Source of the DNA: Sansalvadorimonas sp965221135
GTDB lineage: Bacteria > Pseudomonadota > Gammaproteobacteria > Pseudomonadales > Endozoicomonadaceae
Length of the DNA: 64,000 nt
NCBI GenBank assembly: GCA_965221135.1
Contig: CBDCRZ010000121.1
Coordinates: 186,001 to 250,000, forward strand
Direction: 5' to 3'
Below, piece by piece: positions 39,498 through 46,548 of the stretch. Both the position numbers and the translations under genes were made by a program. A model generated the notes under the pieces. The model was not told the origin of the DNA. It made no database searches and was given only the letters and a program-made list of their open reading frames with translations. Position 1 is the first letter of the stretch. Each line of letters starts with the position of its first letter.

Positions 39498-40245
39498 TTG
39501 TTGCAGCCATTGATGATGATATCCAGAACTCTTGGGCTTGTCCTGGTTATTGCCCCTGTTCTTGTGTTTGCAGGTTCCAACACAAAAGGTCAATCCACTC
39601 TTGTATTATCCGTCAGGAAAATGGCGACAGATGTCTTCTCAACAGGCCGTATTCGCACAACCTCCACGGCTGCTCAACCTTTGGATGATACAGTCTGCAT
39701 AGTCGATCCAGAACACGCCTTGGTCTGTCAGGGCGTTGGCAAACCTGCCAGAGTCAGGATTCCAAGAAAGGACGGTGATGCCCTCAATGTCAGCGTCAAA
39801 GGCTCTGTCTGTTCCGCAAGGCCCAGAAAAACCTCAACTCCGTCATGGAAAGATGATGTGATAGTCACAGGTGAATCAATTACCGGCCTGGAAGGGGTGA
39901 TGCTACCTGACATCCCTGCTATCACAGCCTGGGAGATTCACTGTCAGGACAAAAAAGAGGCATCAGCCTTCCCATCAACAGAGACAGATGACCAAGGTTA
40001 CGATAGCCCGGTACAGGTAGTTGACATAACATCTGTATCAACGTCACTGGAGCAACAGAACACCAGCTGCGTCTGTGGCAAAATCTTCGATACGGTCAAC
40101 CAGCTTACAGCGCACCGCAGGGGCAGCCGCGACACCCGCTGCAAGTTGCGACCCCGGAAGGGATCGAAGACCAGAATGGGGCTCACTCCAGGTTCAGCAG
40201 CGACACCCGCTGCAAGAGCAAACGGAGCAAACGGAGCAAACAAAA
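39498..40245 (+). pseudogene. ZnF-27: single-finger remnant interrupted by IS66
   Basis: TTG start at 39498 with a good AAGGAG seven nucleotides upstream and the second leader type (LMMISRTLGLVLVIAPVLVFA). The five-Cys domain is more diverged than in other copies (Ser for the first Cys, GSNTKGQSTLVLSV). Only one finger remains (CVCGKIFDTVNQLTAH). After DTRCK about 45 bp of unrelated sequence (40146-40190) shift the frame, then a second copy of the finger end and tail follows. The IS66 left end begins at 40246 inside the tail codons, its GTAA supplying a TAA stop in the tail frame. Confidence 0.7.
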
Positions 40246-40326
40246 GTAAGCGTCAGGCCAACCCCCATCTACCACCAATAACCACATCACCGGATACTCA
40301 AGCCTCCTACACCTTTAGGAGGCACC

Positions 40327-40671
40327 ATGGCCAGCAAACGTGAATTTTGGTTCCGACACATCGAAGCCTGGCGCAAGGGCCTTATGGCCCAGTCGGAATA
40401 TGCCCGCCAACATGATTTGTCGATCAAATCCTTTGGCTATTATCGACGTCGCTATTTTCCCGAGCTGGAGCAGACCGCGTCTCAACACGCACCCGCAAGT
40501 CTACTGCCTGCCACTGTCATTCCAGAACAGGTCACAAACGACAGACCGAGAACATCGACAGCAGCACCCGCTATTACCCTGACCAGCCCCGGCAGTTTCC
40601 TCATTGAACTTGCCACCGGGTTTGACCCTAAGGTTCTGAAACAGGCTCTCAAAATGCTGGAGGTTGCATGA
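40327..40671 (+). CDS. tnpA: IS66 accessory protein TnpA
   Basis: 114 aa with the family's N-terminal helix-turn-helix region (FWFRHIEAWRKGLMAQSEYA, then YARQHDLSIKSFGYYRRRYF). A strong AGGAGG lies just before the ATG. The stop overlaps the tnpB start (ATGA), as usual for translational coupling in IS66. Length is within the normal range. It is probably intact but has no complete partner proteins here. Confidence 0.85.
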   Translation: MASKREFWFRHIEAWRKGLMAQSEYARQHDLSIKSFGYYRRRYFPELEQTASQHAPASLLPATVIPEQVTNDRPRTSTAAPAITLTSPGSFLIELATGFDPKVLKQALKMLEVA

Positions 40672-40974
40672 TTGCAGACTTCTCATCCCTGAGTGTTTAC
40701 CTGGCCCCCGGTGTCACAGATATGCGCAAACCCATTGACGGACTGTCTCTGATTATCAGTGAAGTGCTGACACTCAACCCGTTCTCTGAAAACCTGTTTG
40801 TGTTCTGCAACCGGAAACGGAACAAGCTCAGGGATCCTCCATTGGCAGACCAACGGCTTCTGGCTGTACTACCGCAGGCTGGAGAAAAGCCGTTTTTGCT
40901 GGCCCCGCGAGGGTGAAGCTGAACAGGCCATCCCCCTGACGTGCCGAGAACTGACTTGGTTGCTGGACAGTTAA
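40668..40974 (+). pseudogene. tnpB: IS66 TnpB, frameshifted
   Basis: Starts MIADFSSLSVYLAPGVTDMRKPIDG, the conserved TnpB opening, and continues to LFVFCNRKRNKLR. One extra G in AAGCTCAGGG (about 40830) then shifts the frame. The ancestral reading continues in another frame as NGFWLYYRRLEKSRFCWP and ends at TAA 40972-40974, a typical TnpB C-terminus. The interrupted frame stops at 40916 instead. Confidence 0.8.
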
Positions 40975-41092
40975 CCGGTTGATCAAAAGAAAGCCCATCA
41001 GCCTTTGCGGTACCAATCTATAGCCTGATAAATGGTATTGCCATGACTTGTTGCAATACCTGTGACTGGCCGGGTATCGGATAATAGGCAAC

Positions 41093-41566
41093 ATGAATAC
41101 GACAGCCACGCCGAACATCAACAGCCTCGAAGCCCTTCAGCAAGAAGTGATTGTGCTGAAGGAGAAGCTGGCGTGGTATGAGGAACAGTTTCGCCTCCAC
41201 AAGCAACAGCAGTTTGGAGCCAGCATTGGGCGTTCTGACCAACAGGAGCAGCTGGTGTTCAACGAGCCCGAAAAGCTGGAAGAAGAGCTCGTCACAGAAA
41301 AACCTGAGACTCAAACACTTCCGGCCCACGAACGCAAGAAACCCGTAAGAAAGCCGTTACCCAAAGACCTGCCGCGGGAAGTGGTTGTCCTCGACATTGA
41401 AGAGACAGAAAAGACCTGCCCCGGGTGCAAGGGCGATTTGAACACCACCTGCGGCTGTGGCAAAAACTTCGATACGGTCAACCAGTTTAAGGCCCACCGC
41501 TATTCCAGCAGCGACACCCGCGGCAAGAGCAAGCGGAGCAAACAAAAGGGAGGCGTTAATAGTTGA
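41093..41566 (+). CDS. Chimera: IS66 TnpC N-terminus fused to zinc finger (ZnF-28)
   Basis: 157 aa. Residues 1-112 are the N-terminal part of IS66 transposase TnpC: a coiled-coil-like helix (NSLEALQQEVIVLKEKLAWY), FGASIGRSD, and the start of the IS66 zinc-finger (EETEKTCPGC). At that point the frame passes without a break into ZnF DNA: KGDLNTT, one finger (FDTVNQFKAH) and the basic tail, ending at the normal ZnF stop. The finger's last Cys is Gly (DTRGK). The catalytic part of the transposase is absent. The join occurs at TGCAAGGGCGA, where both partners encode Cys near Gly/Lys. Whether it is expressed is unknown. Confidence 0.7.
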   Translation: MNTTATPNINSLEALQQEVIVLKEKLAWYEEQFRLHKQQQFGASIGRSDQQEQLVFNEPEKLEEELVTEKPETQTLPAHERKKPVRKPLPKDLPREVVVLDIEETEKTCPGCKGDLNTTCGCGKNFDTVNQFKAHRYSSSDTRGKSKRSKQKGGVNS

Positions 41567-41742
41567 TATCACAGCGGCTCGGTTGAGCCAGACTCAGCGC
41601 CAGCTCCCCTTCATATTTCTATACGCTTCTATCATCATGCTTCCCTGGAATATTCAACGTCTATAAAACCGCCTGATGGGAACAGCGCCCTTTTCCGTTC
41701 ATCTGCTAGCCTGTGGCATCCGAAAGGTTCAAGGAAAGTGGT

Positions 41743-43191
41743 GTGTTACAGGTGCTAATAACATTCAGAGCTCTTTGGCTGGCCCTGGCTATTGCCCCTG
41801 TTCTTGTGTTTGCAGGTTCCAAAACAAACGGTCAATCCACTCTTGTGTTATCCGTCAGCAAAACGGCGACAGATGTCCTCTCAACAGGCCGTATCCGCAC
41901 AACTTCCACGGCAGTTCAACCTTTGGATGATACATTCTGCATAGTCGATCCAGAAAACGCCCTGGTCTGTCAGGGCGTTGACAAACCTGCCAGGGTCAGG
42001 ATGCCAAGAAAGGATGGTGAAGCCCTCAATGTCAGCGCCACAGGCTCTGTCTGTTCCGCAAGGCCCAGCAAAACCTCTACCCCGTCATGGAAGGATGATG
42101 TGATGGTCACAGGTGAATCAATTACCGGCCTGGAAGGGCTGATGCTACCTGACATCCCTGCTATCAAAGCCTGGGAGATTCACTGTCGGGACTTTGTTAA
42201 AAAAGAGCCACCTGACACCCCATTAACAGAGGCTGATGACCAAGGTTACGATAGCCCGGCACAGATAGTTGACCTAGCATTTGTATCAACGTCACGGGGG
42301 CAACATAACACCACCTGCGGCTGTGGCAAAAACTTCAATACGGTCAACAAGCTTCTGTCCCACCGCAAGTTCAGCAGCGACACCCGTTGTCTGGGCAGGA
42401 TCTGCGGCTGTGGCAAAAACTTCAATACGGTCAACCAGCTTATGACCCACCGCAAGTCCAGCAAGGACACCCTTTGTCCGAGCAGGAAGAACACCACCTG
42501 CGGCTGTGGCAAAAACTTTGATACGGCCTACCACCTTTTAGTCCACCGCAAGTCCAGCATCGAAAGCCTCTGCAAGGGTGATTTGAAGACCACCTGCGGC
42601 TGTGGCAAAAACTTCGAGACGGTCAGACAGTTTATGTCCCACCGATATTCCAGCAGCGAAAGCCTCTGCAAGGGCGATTTGAACACCACCTGCAGCTGTG
42701 GCAAAAACTTCAATACGGTTAACCAGCTTGTAAGCCACCGCAAGTCCAGCAGCGACACCCATTGTTTGGGAAGGAAGGCCTCCACCTGCGGCTGTGGCAA
42801 TAACTTCGAGAAGGTCAACCTGCTTAAGTCCCACCGCTATTCCAGCAGCGAAAGCCTCTGCAAGGGCGATTTGAACACCAACTGCGACTGTGGCAAAAAC
42901 TTCAAAACGGCCAACCAGCTTTTAGCCCACCGCAAGTCCAGCAGCGAAAGCCTCTGCAAGGGCGATTGGAACACCACCTGCAGCTGTGGCAAAAATTTCC
43001 ATACTGTCAACCAGCTTTTAGCCCACCGCAAGTCCAGCAGCGACAGTCTCTGCAAGGGCAAATTGAACACCACCTGCGGCTGTGGCAAAAACTTCGGTAC
43101 GGTCAACCAGCTTGTAACCCACCGCAAGTCCAGCAGCGACATCTGCTGCAAGAACAAGCGGAGCAAACAAAAGGGAGGTGTTAATAGTTGA
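41743..43191 (+). CDS. ZnF-29: diverged zinc-finger repeat protein, 9 fingers
   Basis: 482 aa from GTG 41743. Nine fingers, more varied than in other copies. Finger 1 has a shortened linker (CLGRI directly before CGCG). Fingers 2 and 5 have DTLCPSRKNTT and DTHCLGRKAST linkers. Acidic helix -2 residues appear (FETVRQFMSH, FEKVNLLKSH). The first Cys of the N-terminal domain is Ser (GQSTLVLSV), as in ZnF-27, so these may form a subgroup. The last finger is FGTVNQLVTH. The tail begins CCKNKRSKQKGG. Confidence 0.85.
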   Translation: MLQVLITFRALWLALAIAPVLVFAGSKTNGQSTLVLSVSKTATDVLSTGRIRTTSTAVQPLDDTFCIVDPENALVCQGVDKPARVRMPRKDGEALNVSATGSVCSARPSKTSTPSWKDDVMVTGESITGLEGLMLPDIPAIKAWEIHCRDFVKKEPPDTPLTEADDQGYDSPAQIVDLAFVSTSRGQHNTTCGCGKNFNTVNKLLSHRKFSSDTRCLGRICGCGKNFNTVNQLMTHRKSSKDTLCPSRKNTTCGCGKNFDTAYHLLVHRKSSIESLCKGDLKTTCGCGKNFETVRQFMSHRYSSSESLCKGDLNTTCSCGKNFNTVNQLVSHRKSSSDTHCLGRKASTCGCGNNFEKVNLLKSHRYSSSESLCKGDLNTNCDCGKNFKTANQLLAHRKSSSESLCKGDWNTTCSCGKNFHTVNQLLAHRKSSSDSLCKGKLNTTCGCGKNFGTVNQLVTHRKSSSDICCKNKRSKQKGGVNS

Positions 43192-43367
43192 TATCACAAC
43201 GGCTCAGTTGAGCCTAACCCAGCGCAGCCCCCCTCATATTTCTTTACGCTTTCTATCATCATGCTTCCCTGGAATATTCAACGTCTATAAAACCGCCTGA
43301 TGGGAACAGCGCCCTTTTCCGTTCATCTGCTAGCCTGTGGAAGCCGAAGGGAATCAGGGGAAGTGGT

Positions 43368-44597
43368 GTGTTACAGGCGTTAAGAACATTCAGGGCTCTT
43401 TGGCTGACCCTGGCTATTGCCCCCGTTCTTGTGTTTGCAGGCTCCAAAACAAACGGTCAATGCACTCTTGTGTTACCCGTCAGCAGAACGGTGACAGATG
43501 TCCTCTCAACAGGCCGTATCCGCACAACCTCCACGGCTGTTCAACCTTTGGATGATACATTCTGCATAGCCGGTCCAGAACACACCCTGACCTGTCAGGG
43601 CCTTGACAAACCTGCCAGAGTCAGTATCCAAGGAAAGGACGGTGATGCCCTCAATGTCAGCGCCACAGGCTCTGTCTGTTCCGCAAGACCCAGCAAAACC
43701 TCTACCCCGTCATGGAAGGATGATGTGATAGTCACAGGTGAATCAACTACCGGCCTGGAAGGGCTGATGCTACCTGACGTCCCTGCTATCAAAGCCTGGG
43801 AGATTCACTGTCGGGACTTTGTTAAAAAAGAGCCACCTGACACCCCATCAACAGAGGCTGATGACCAAGGTTCCGATAGCCCGGTACAGGTAATTGACAT
43901 AACATCTGTATCAACGTCACGGGGGAAACATAACACCTGCTGCGGCTGTGGCAAACACTTCGATACGGTCAGCCTGCTTAAGTCCCACCGCAAGTCCAGC
44001 AGCGAAAGCCTCTGCAAGGGCAGGAAGAACACCACCTGCGACTGTGGCAAAAACTTCAATACGGTCAACCAGCTTCATGCCCACCGCAGGTCCAGCAGCG
44101 GAAGCCTCTGCAAGGGCGATTGGAACACCACCTGCGGCTGTGGCAAATACTTCGATACGGTCAGCCAGCTTTTAGCCCACCGCTATTCCAGAAGCGAAAG
44201 CCTCTGCAAGGGCGATTTGAACACCACCTGCGGCTGTGGAAAAAACTGCGATACGGTCAACCAGCTTTTAGCCCACCGCAAGTCCAGCAGCGACAGTCTC
44301 TGCAAGGGCGATTGGAACACCGCCTGCTATTGTGGCAAAAATTTCCATACTGTCAACCAGCTTTTAGCCCACCGCAAGTCCAGCAGCGACAGTCTCTGCA
44401 AGGGCAAATTGAACACCACCTGCGGCTGTGGCAAAAACTTCGATACGGTCAACCAGCTTACAGTGCACCGCAAGTCCAACAGCGACACCTGCTGCAAGAG
44501 CAAGAGCAAGAGCAAGAGCAAGAGCAAGAGCAAGAGCAAGAGCAAGAGCAAGAGCAAGAGCAAGCGGTGCAAACGAAAGGGAGGCGTTAATAGTTAA
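43368..44597 (+). CDS. ZnF-30: zinc-finger repeat protein, 6 fingers, long Lys-Ser tail
   Basis: 409 aa from GTG 43368; last member of the array. Six fingers: CCGCGKHFDTVSLLKSH, CDCGKNFNTVNQLHAH, KYFDTVSQLLAH, KNCDTVNQLLAH (Cys at the core Phe), CYCGKNFHTVNQLLAH, FDTVNQLTVH. The basic tail is expanded by an in-frame (AAGAGC)11 tract to eleven Lys-Ser pairs before KRCKRKGG. The domain has QGLDKPARVSIQGKDG, slightly diverged. The stop is TAA rather than TGA. The sequence downstream is not the usual spacer, marking the array's edge. Confidence 0.85.
   Translation: MLQALRTFRALWLTLAIAPVLVFAGSKTNGQCTLVLPVSRTVTDVLSTGRIRTTSTAVQPLDDTFCIAGPEHTLTCQGLDKPARVSIQGKDGDALNVSATGSVCSARPSKTSTPSWKDDVIVTGESTTGLEGLMLPDVPAIKAWEIHCRDFVKKEPPDTPSTEADDQGSDSPVQVIDITSVSTSRGKHNTCCGCGKHFDTVSLLKSHRKSSSESLCKGRKNTTCDCGKNFNTVNQLHAHRRSSSGSLCKGDWNTTCGCGKYFDTVSQLLAHRYSRSESLCKGDLNTTCGCGKNCDTVNQLLAHRKSSSDSLCKGDWNTACYCGKNFHTVNQLLAHRKSSSDSLCKGKLNTTCGCGKNFDTVNQLTVHRKSNSDTCCKSKSKSKSKSKSKSKSKSKSKSKRCKRKGGVNS
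44496..44561 (+). repeat. Hexanucleotide microsatellite (AAGAGC)11
   Basis: Eleven perfect AAGAGC units inside the ZnF-30 tail, encoding Lys-Ser pairs. Other copies have the single unit AAGAGCAAGCGG at this point, so the tract has expanded from it. The unit is a multiple of three, so copy-number change alters tail length without shifting frame. Confidence 0.95.
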
Positions 44598-44621
44598 TAT
44601 CACTGTTTTCCGGTTAAACAT

Positions 44622-44669
44622 AAGTACCCGGTCACATGAAAACATATATTTCCACATGGCCGGGCACTT
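44622..44669. repeat. Imperfect inverted repeat after the ZnF array
   Basis: AAGTACCCGG at 44622-44631 pairs with CCGGGCACTT at 44660-44669; the match continues imperfectly inward (CACATG and CACATG near the loop). It could be a hairpin terminator without T-run or the end of a decayed insertion sequence. Confidence 0.45.
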
Positions 44670-44684
44670 ACGACCATTCCAGAG

Positions 44685-44950
44685 TCACTCAAAACTGACG
44701 CCTATCCCTGGCTTCACCTTACGGGGTTTGGGCATTGATCCCTTACGACCGATCTGACTGACACCTTGATTAATAGCCCTGTGGGTTTCCTCATTCAGGC
44801 CTCCCTGCGTCAGTTTCTGAATCAGCAGCAGTCGGCTCAGCCTGGGAGGTTCCCGTTCATACAGATCTCGCCAAAAACAAAGAGAAGGATCGTCTATGCA
44901 CCATGTGACAATTGAACTTATTGTATTAATCCAGCTGAAGTTATTTCAGG
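44685..44950 (-). pseudogene. Unrecognised C-terminal coding fragment
   Basis: On the minus strand an open frame of about 85 codons without a credible start ends at TGA 44685-44687. Its translation is protein-like, for instance FWRDLYEREPPRLSRLLLIQ and THRAINQGVSQIGRKG, with a basic C-terminus. I do not recognise the family. Its position just inside the inverted repeat at 44622-44669 and among other insertion-sequence debris makes a transposase end plausible. The rest of 44598-44982 shows nothing else. Confidence 0.3.
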
Positions 44951-44982
44951 CAACTCAAATTGTACGGAATTGGAATCGGGGT

Positions 44983-45768
44983 TTATTTCATACTGAATAA
45001 TTCATCCAACCAGTCATCGGCGTTGAAGTGAGTAAAAGGTTGATAGGAAAAATCGGGAGCAGGGAGGGAATTCTGAGACTCAACATCCGGTAGCGGTATG
45101 TGTTCACTGGGGCCTGTTATTTGCTCAGCTCTAGGTGGATACCATGTTGTTGCTCTTATAGTTCGTGTGTTTTGCCCTGAAGCTGAATCAGTCATATGTT
45201 CACAACGTCTTTTCTTGAGCGCACCTTTTAATATTTCCTCTTTTGCACTGTCATCGAAAAATGTCCACAAACTGACACGCTTATCATAATTGAACTCCTG
45301 GACACTGTATCTTTTGAACAACTTATATTTATGGGTGCACAAGTTGTGACGAATTTTGTTCTTCCAGTCATTTTGGTCAGGTAATTTATACCATGGAAAA
45401 GTTTCGTTTATTTTTTTATAGATTTGATCAAGAGTTGCAGAACACCCTGAGTGCAAAAAAAGGGCACAGCCAATAATTTGACAATAAGTGTGGGGAGGCC
45501 TGTTATCAACATCACCTCGAGTAAACTCATAATCGGCATTATTATAGGTAACAATACATTTTCCAGACGGGATGATGTCTGCCGCTGACATGTCATAACA
45601 AGAAAGCTTTTTCTGTCCACAACTGTACTGCTGTGAATCAATTTCTGAATGATGCGAACTGGGCATCACCGCGTACACTCCGGTATTCGTTGCACCTGTT
45701 TCGATGTCCGTGTATGACGTGAAAGGTACTTCGGGTGTTCCGCTTGTTGTGGCTGAATCTATTTGCAT
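44983..45768 (-). CDS. Forkhead (winged-helix) domain protein
   Basis: 261 aa, ATG start, AGGG nine nucleotides upstream. Residues about 89-187 align by eye with the eukaryotic forkhead domain: RPPHTYCQIIGCAL (RPPYSYxxLIxxAI), LDQIYKKINETFPWYK (LxxIYxWIxxxFPYYR), then the recognition helix DWKNKIRHNLCTHKYKLFKR (GWQNSIRHNLSLNxCFxKVxR) and the wing strand SLWTFFDD. The base-contacting Asn and His of N-x-IRHN are kept (137, 141). KKRR at 185-188 follows the domain, a possible nuclear localisation signal. The C-terminus DDWLDELFSMK is acidic and hydrophobic, like an activation domain. There is no signal peptide. Parts of the gene are clearly more AT-rich than the flanking arrays. No bacterial regulator family has this arrangement to my knowledge; host origin and host-nucleus action are inference. 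Confidence 0.8.
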   Translation of the reverse strand: MQIDSATTSGTPEVPFTSYTDIETGATNTGVYAVMPSSHHSEIDSQQYSCGQKKLSCYDMSAADIIPSGKCIVTYNNADYEFTRGDVDNRPPHTYCQIIGCALFLHSGCSATLDQIYKKINETFPWYKLPDQNDWKNKIRHNLCTHKYKLFKRYSVQEFNYDKRVSLWTFFDDSAKEEILKGALKKRRCEHMTDSASGQNTRTIRATTWYPPRAEQITGPSEHIPLPDVESQNSLPAPDFSYQPFTHFNADDWLDELFSMK

Positions 45769-45794
45769 ATTGGAAGCCCTTTTCGTAACTATCC

Positions 45795-45931
45795 GGCTCT
45801 GTTCACAATAGATGTTGGTGAAGTCCTCAAAGCCAGTATCCGTACGGAAATCTGAATTTTAGTAACGCCCTTGAATAGTGCGGCTTTCAGCGACATTTTT
45901 TATGCGACCAGCATCTATTGTGAACAGAGCT
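45795..45931. mobile_element. MITE, 137 bp, with 25-bp inverted repeats
   Basis: Terminal inverted repeats at 45795-45819 and 45907-45931 match at 23 of 25 positions (core CTCTGTTCACAATAGATG). Both sides are flanked by the exact 9-bp direct repeat TAACTATCC (45786-45794 and 45932-45940), a target duplication. The interior has no open frame of note. It sits immediately upstream of the forkhead gene start, so it may carry or disturb that promoter. Confidence 0.85.
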
Positions 45932-46072
45932 TAACTATCCTGTATTAACTGACGGACTGTTTTGACTATCAGAAATTCATTTTTTGTTTGTCAAACTGTC
46001 AGTATTGTTTGGCGCTTTGAATCTTTGTTGTTCTATTGTATTCATGGCTTCTGTTTATTTTTAGTATGTCTG

Positions 46073-46116
46073 CCGCATCACTTATCCTCAAGAGCCGCAT
46101 CACTTATCCTCAAGAA
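46073..46116. repeat. 22-bp direct tandem duplication
   Basis: CCGCATCACTTATCCTCAAG and the next two bases occur twice head to tail. The surrounding 45941-46310 is AT-rich, with short open frames in both directions and no recognisable gene. Confidence 0.85.
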
Positions 46117-46310
46117 GAGTACCCCTTCAAACCCAGAGCATTTTGACACCAAGACTCCCGTTATGTTTTTCATCGGGATTTCAGTGGGAATGAACAATAT
46201 TTCTATGAGATATCCATAGGCGGCGGGGATGATCACAAAGCCATAGAAATTATCCTGCGGGAATGTGCCCCCCCAGCAATACAAAGATGAATGACCTGCT
46301 CTATGTTTTG

Positions 46311-46334
46311 AAAAACCGGCTTATACCGGTTTTT
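46311..46334. terminator. Perfect hairpin with flanking A- and T-runs
   Basis: AAAAACCGG and CCGGTTTTT flank a 6-nt loop, giving a 9-bp stem with a T-run on each strand, the form of a bidirectional intrinsic terminator. No gene clearly ends here now; it may have served a lost gene, or insulates the forkhead region from the IS1 remnant. Confidence 0.6.
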
Positions 46335-46344
46335 ACTACATAGT

Positions 46345-46420
46345 GCCTGTCCGAAAACCTAAAACCCCTGGCATCACAGGTCTGTAGGCCATAATTGCCA
46401 ACGAAGTTTTCTGACAGGTT
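46345..46420. repeat. Short inverted-repeat element
   Basis: CCTGTCCGAAAAC (46346-46358) and GTTTTCTGACAGG (46406-46418) are inverted repeats with one mismatch, about 76 bp apart end to end. They resemble insertion-sequence ends. No coding content lies between, so it is a small MITE or a collapsed element. Nothing else is seen between here and 46548. Confidence 0.5.
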
Positions 46421-46548
46421 CCGTTTTTCCCTATGCGCCAGCCATTGGATCCGCAAAAACAGTTGGGTGAAGTCTATATCTCCGCGATTCGCTTCAATGA
46501 ACGGGTAGTGCGTCAGATGTGTGTTTTGGCATAAATATCCACCCCAAA

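Larger units (their letters stand above)
40246..41427 (+). mobile_element. IS66-family element, 3' part deleted
   Basis: Starts GTAAGCGTCAGG, matching the usual GTAAG terminus of IS66-family elements, and carries the tnpA-tnpB-tnpC order typical of the family. It is inserted in the tail of ZnF-27. The right end and most of tnpC are gone: at about 41427 the sequence passes directly into zinc-finger repeat DNA. It cannot transpose by itself. No target duplication can be checked because the right end is missing. Confidence 0.8.

Noticed and set aside
13..44597. Regular 96-bp repeats as a CRISPR array
   Set aside because: The repeats are contiguous coding units without spacers, far too long for CRISPR repeats, and no cas gene is present.
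45098..45289. Small plus-strand frame inside the forkhead gene
   Set aside because: It lies antisense to the well-supported forkhead frame and has no protein-like features.
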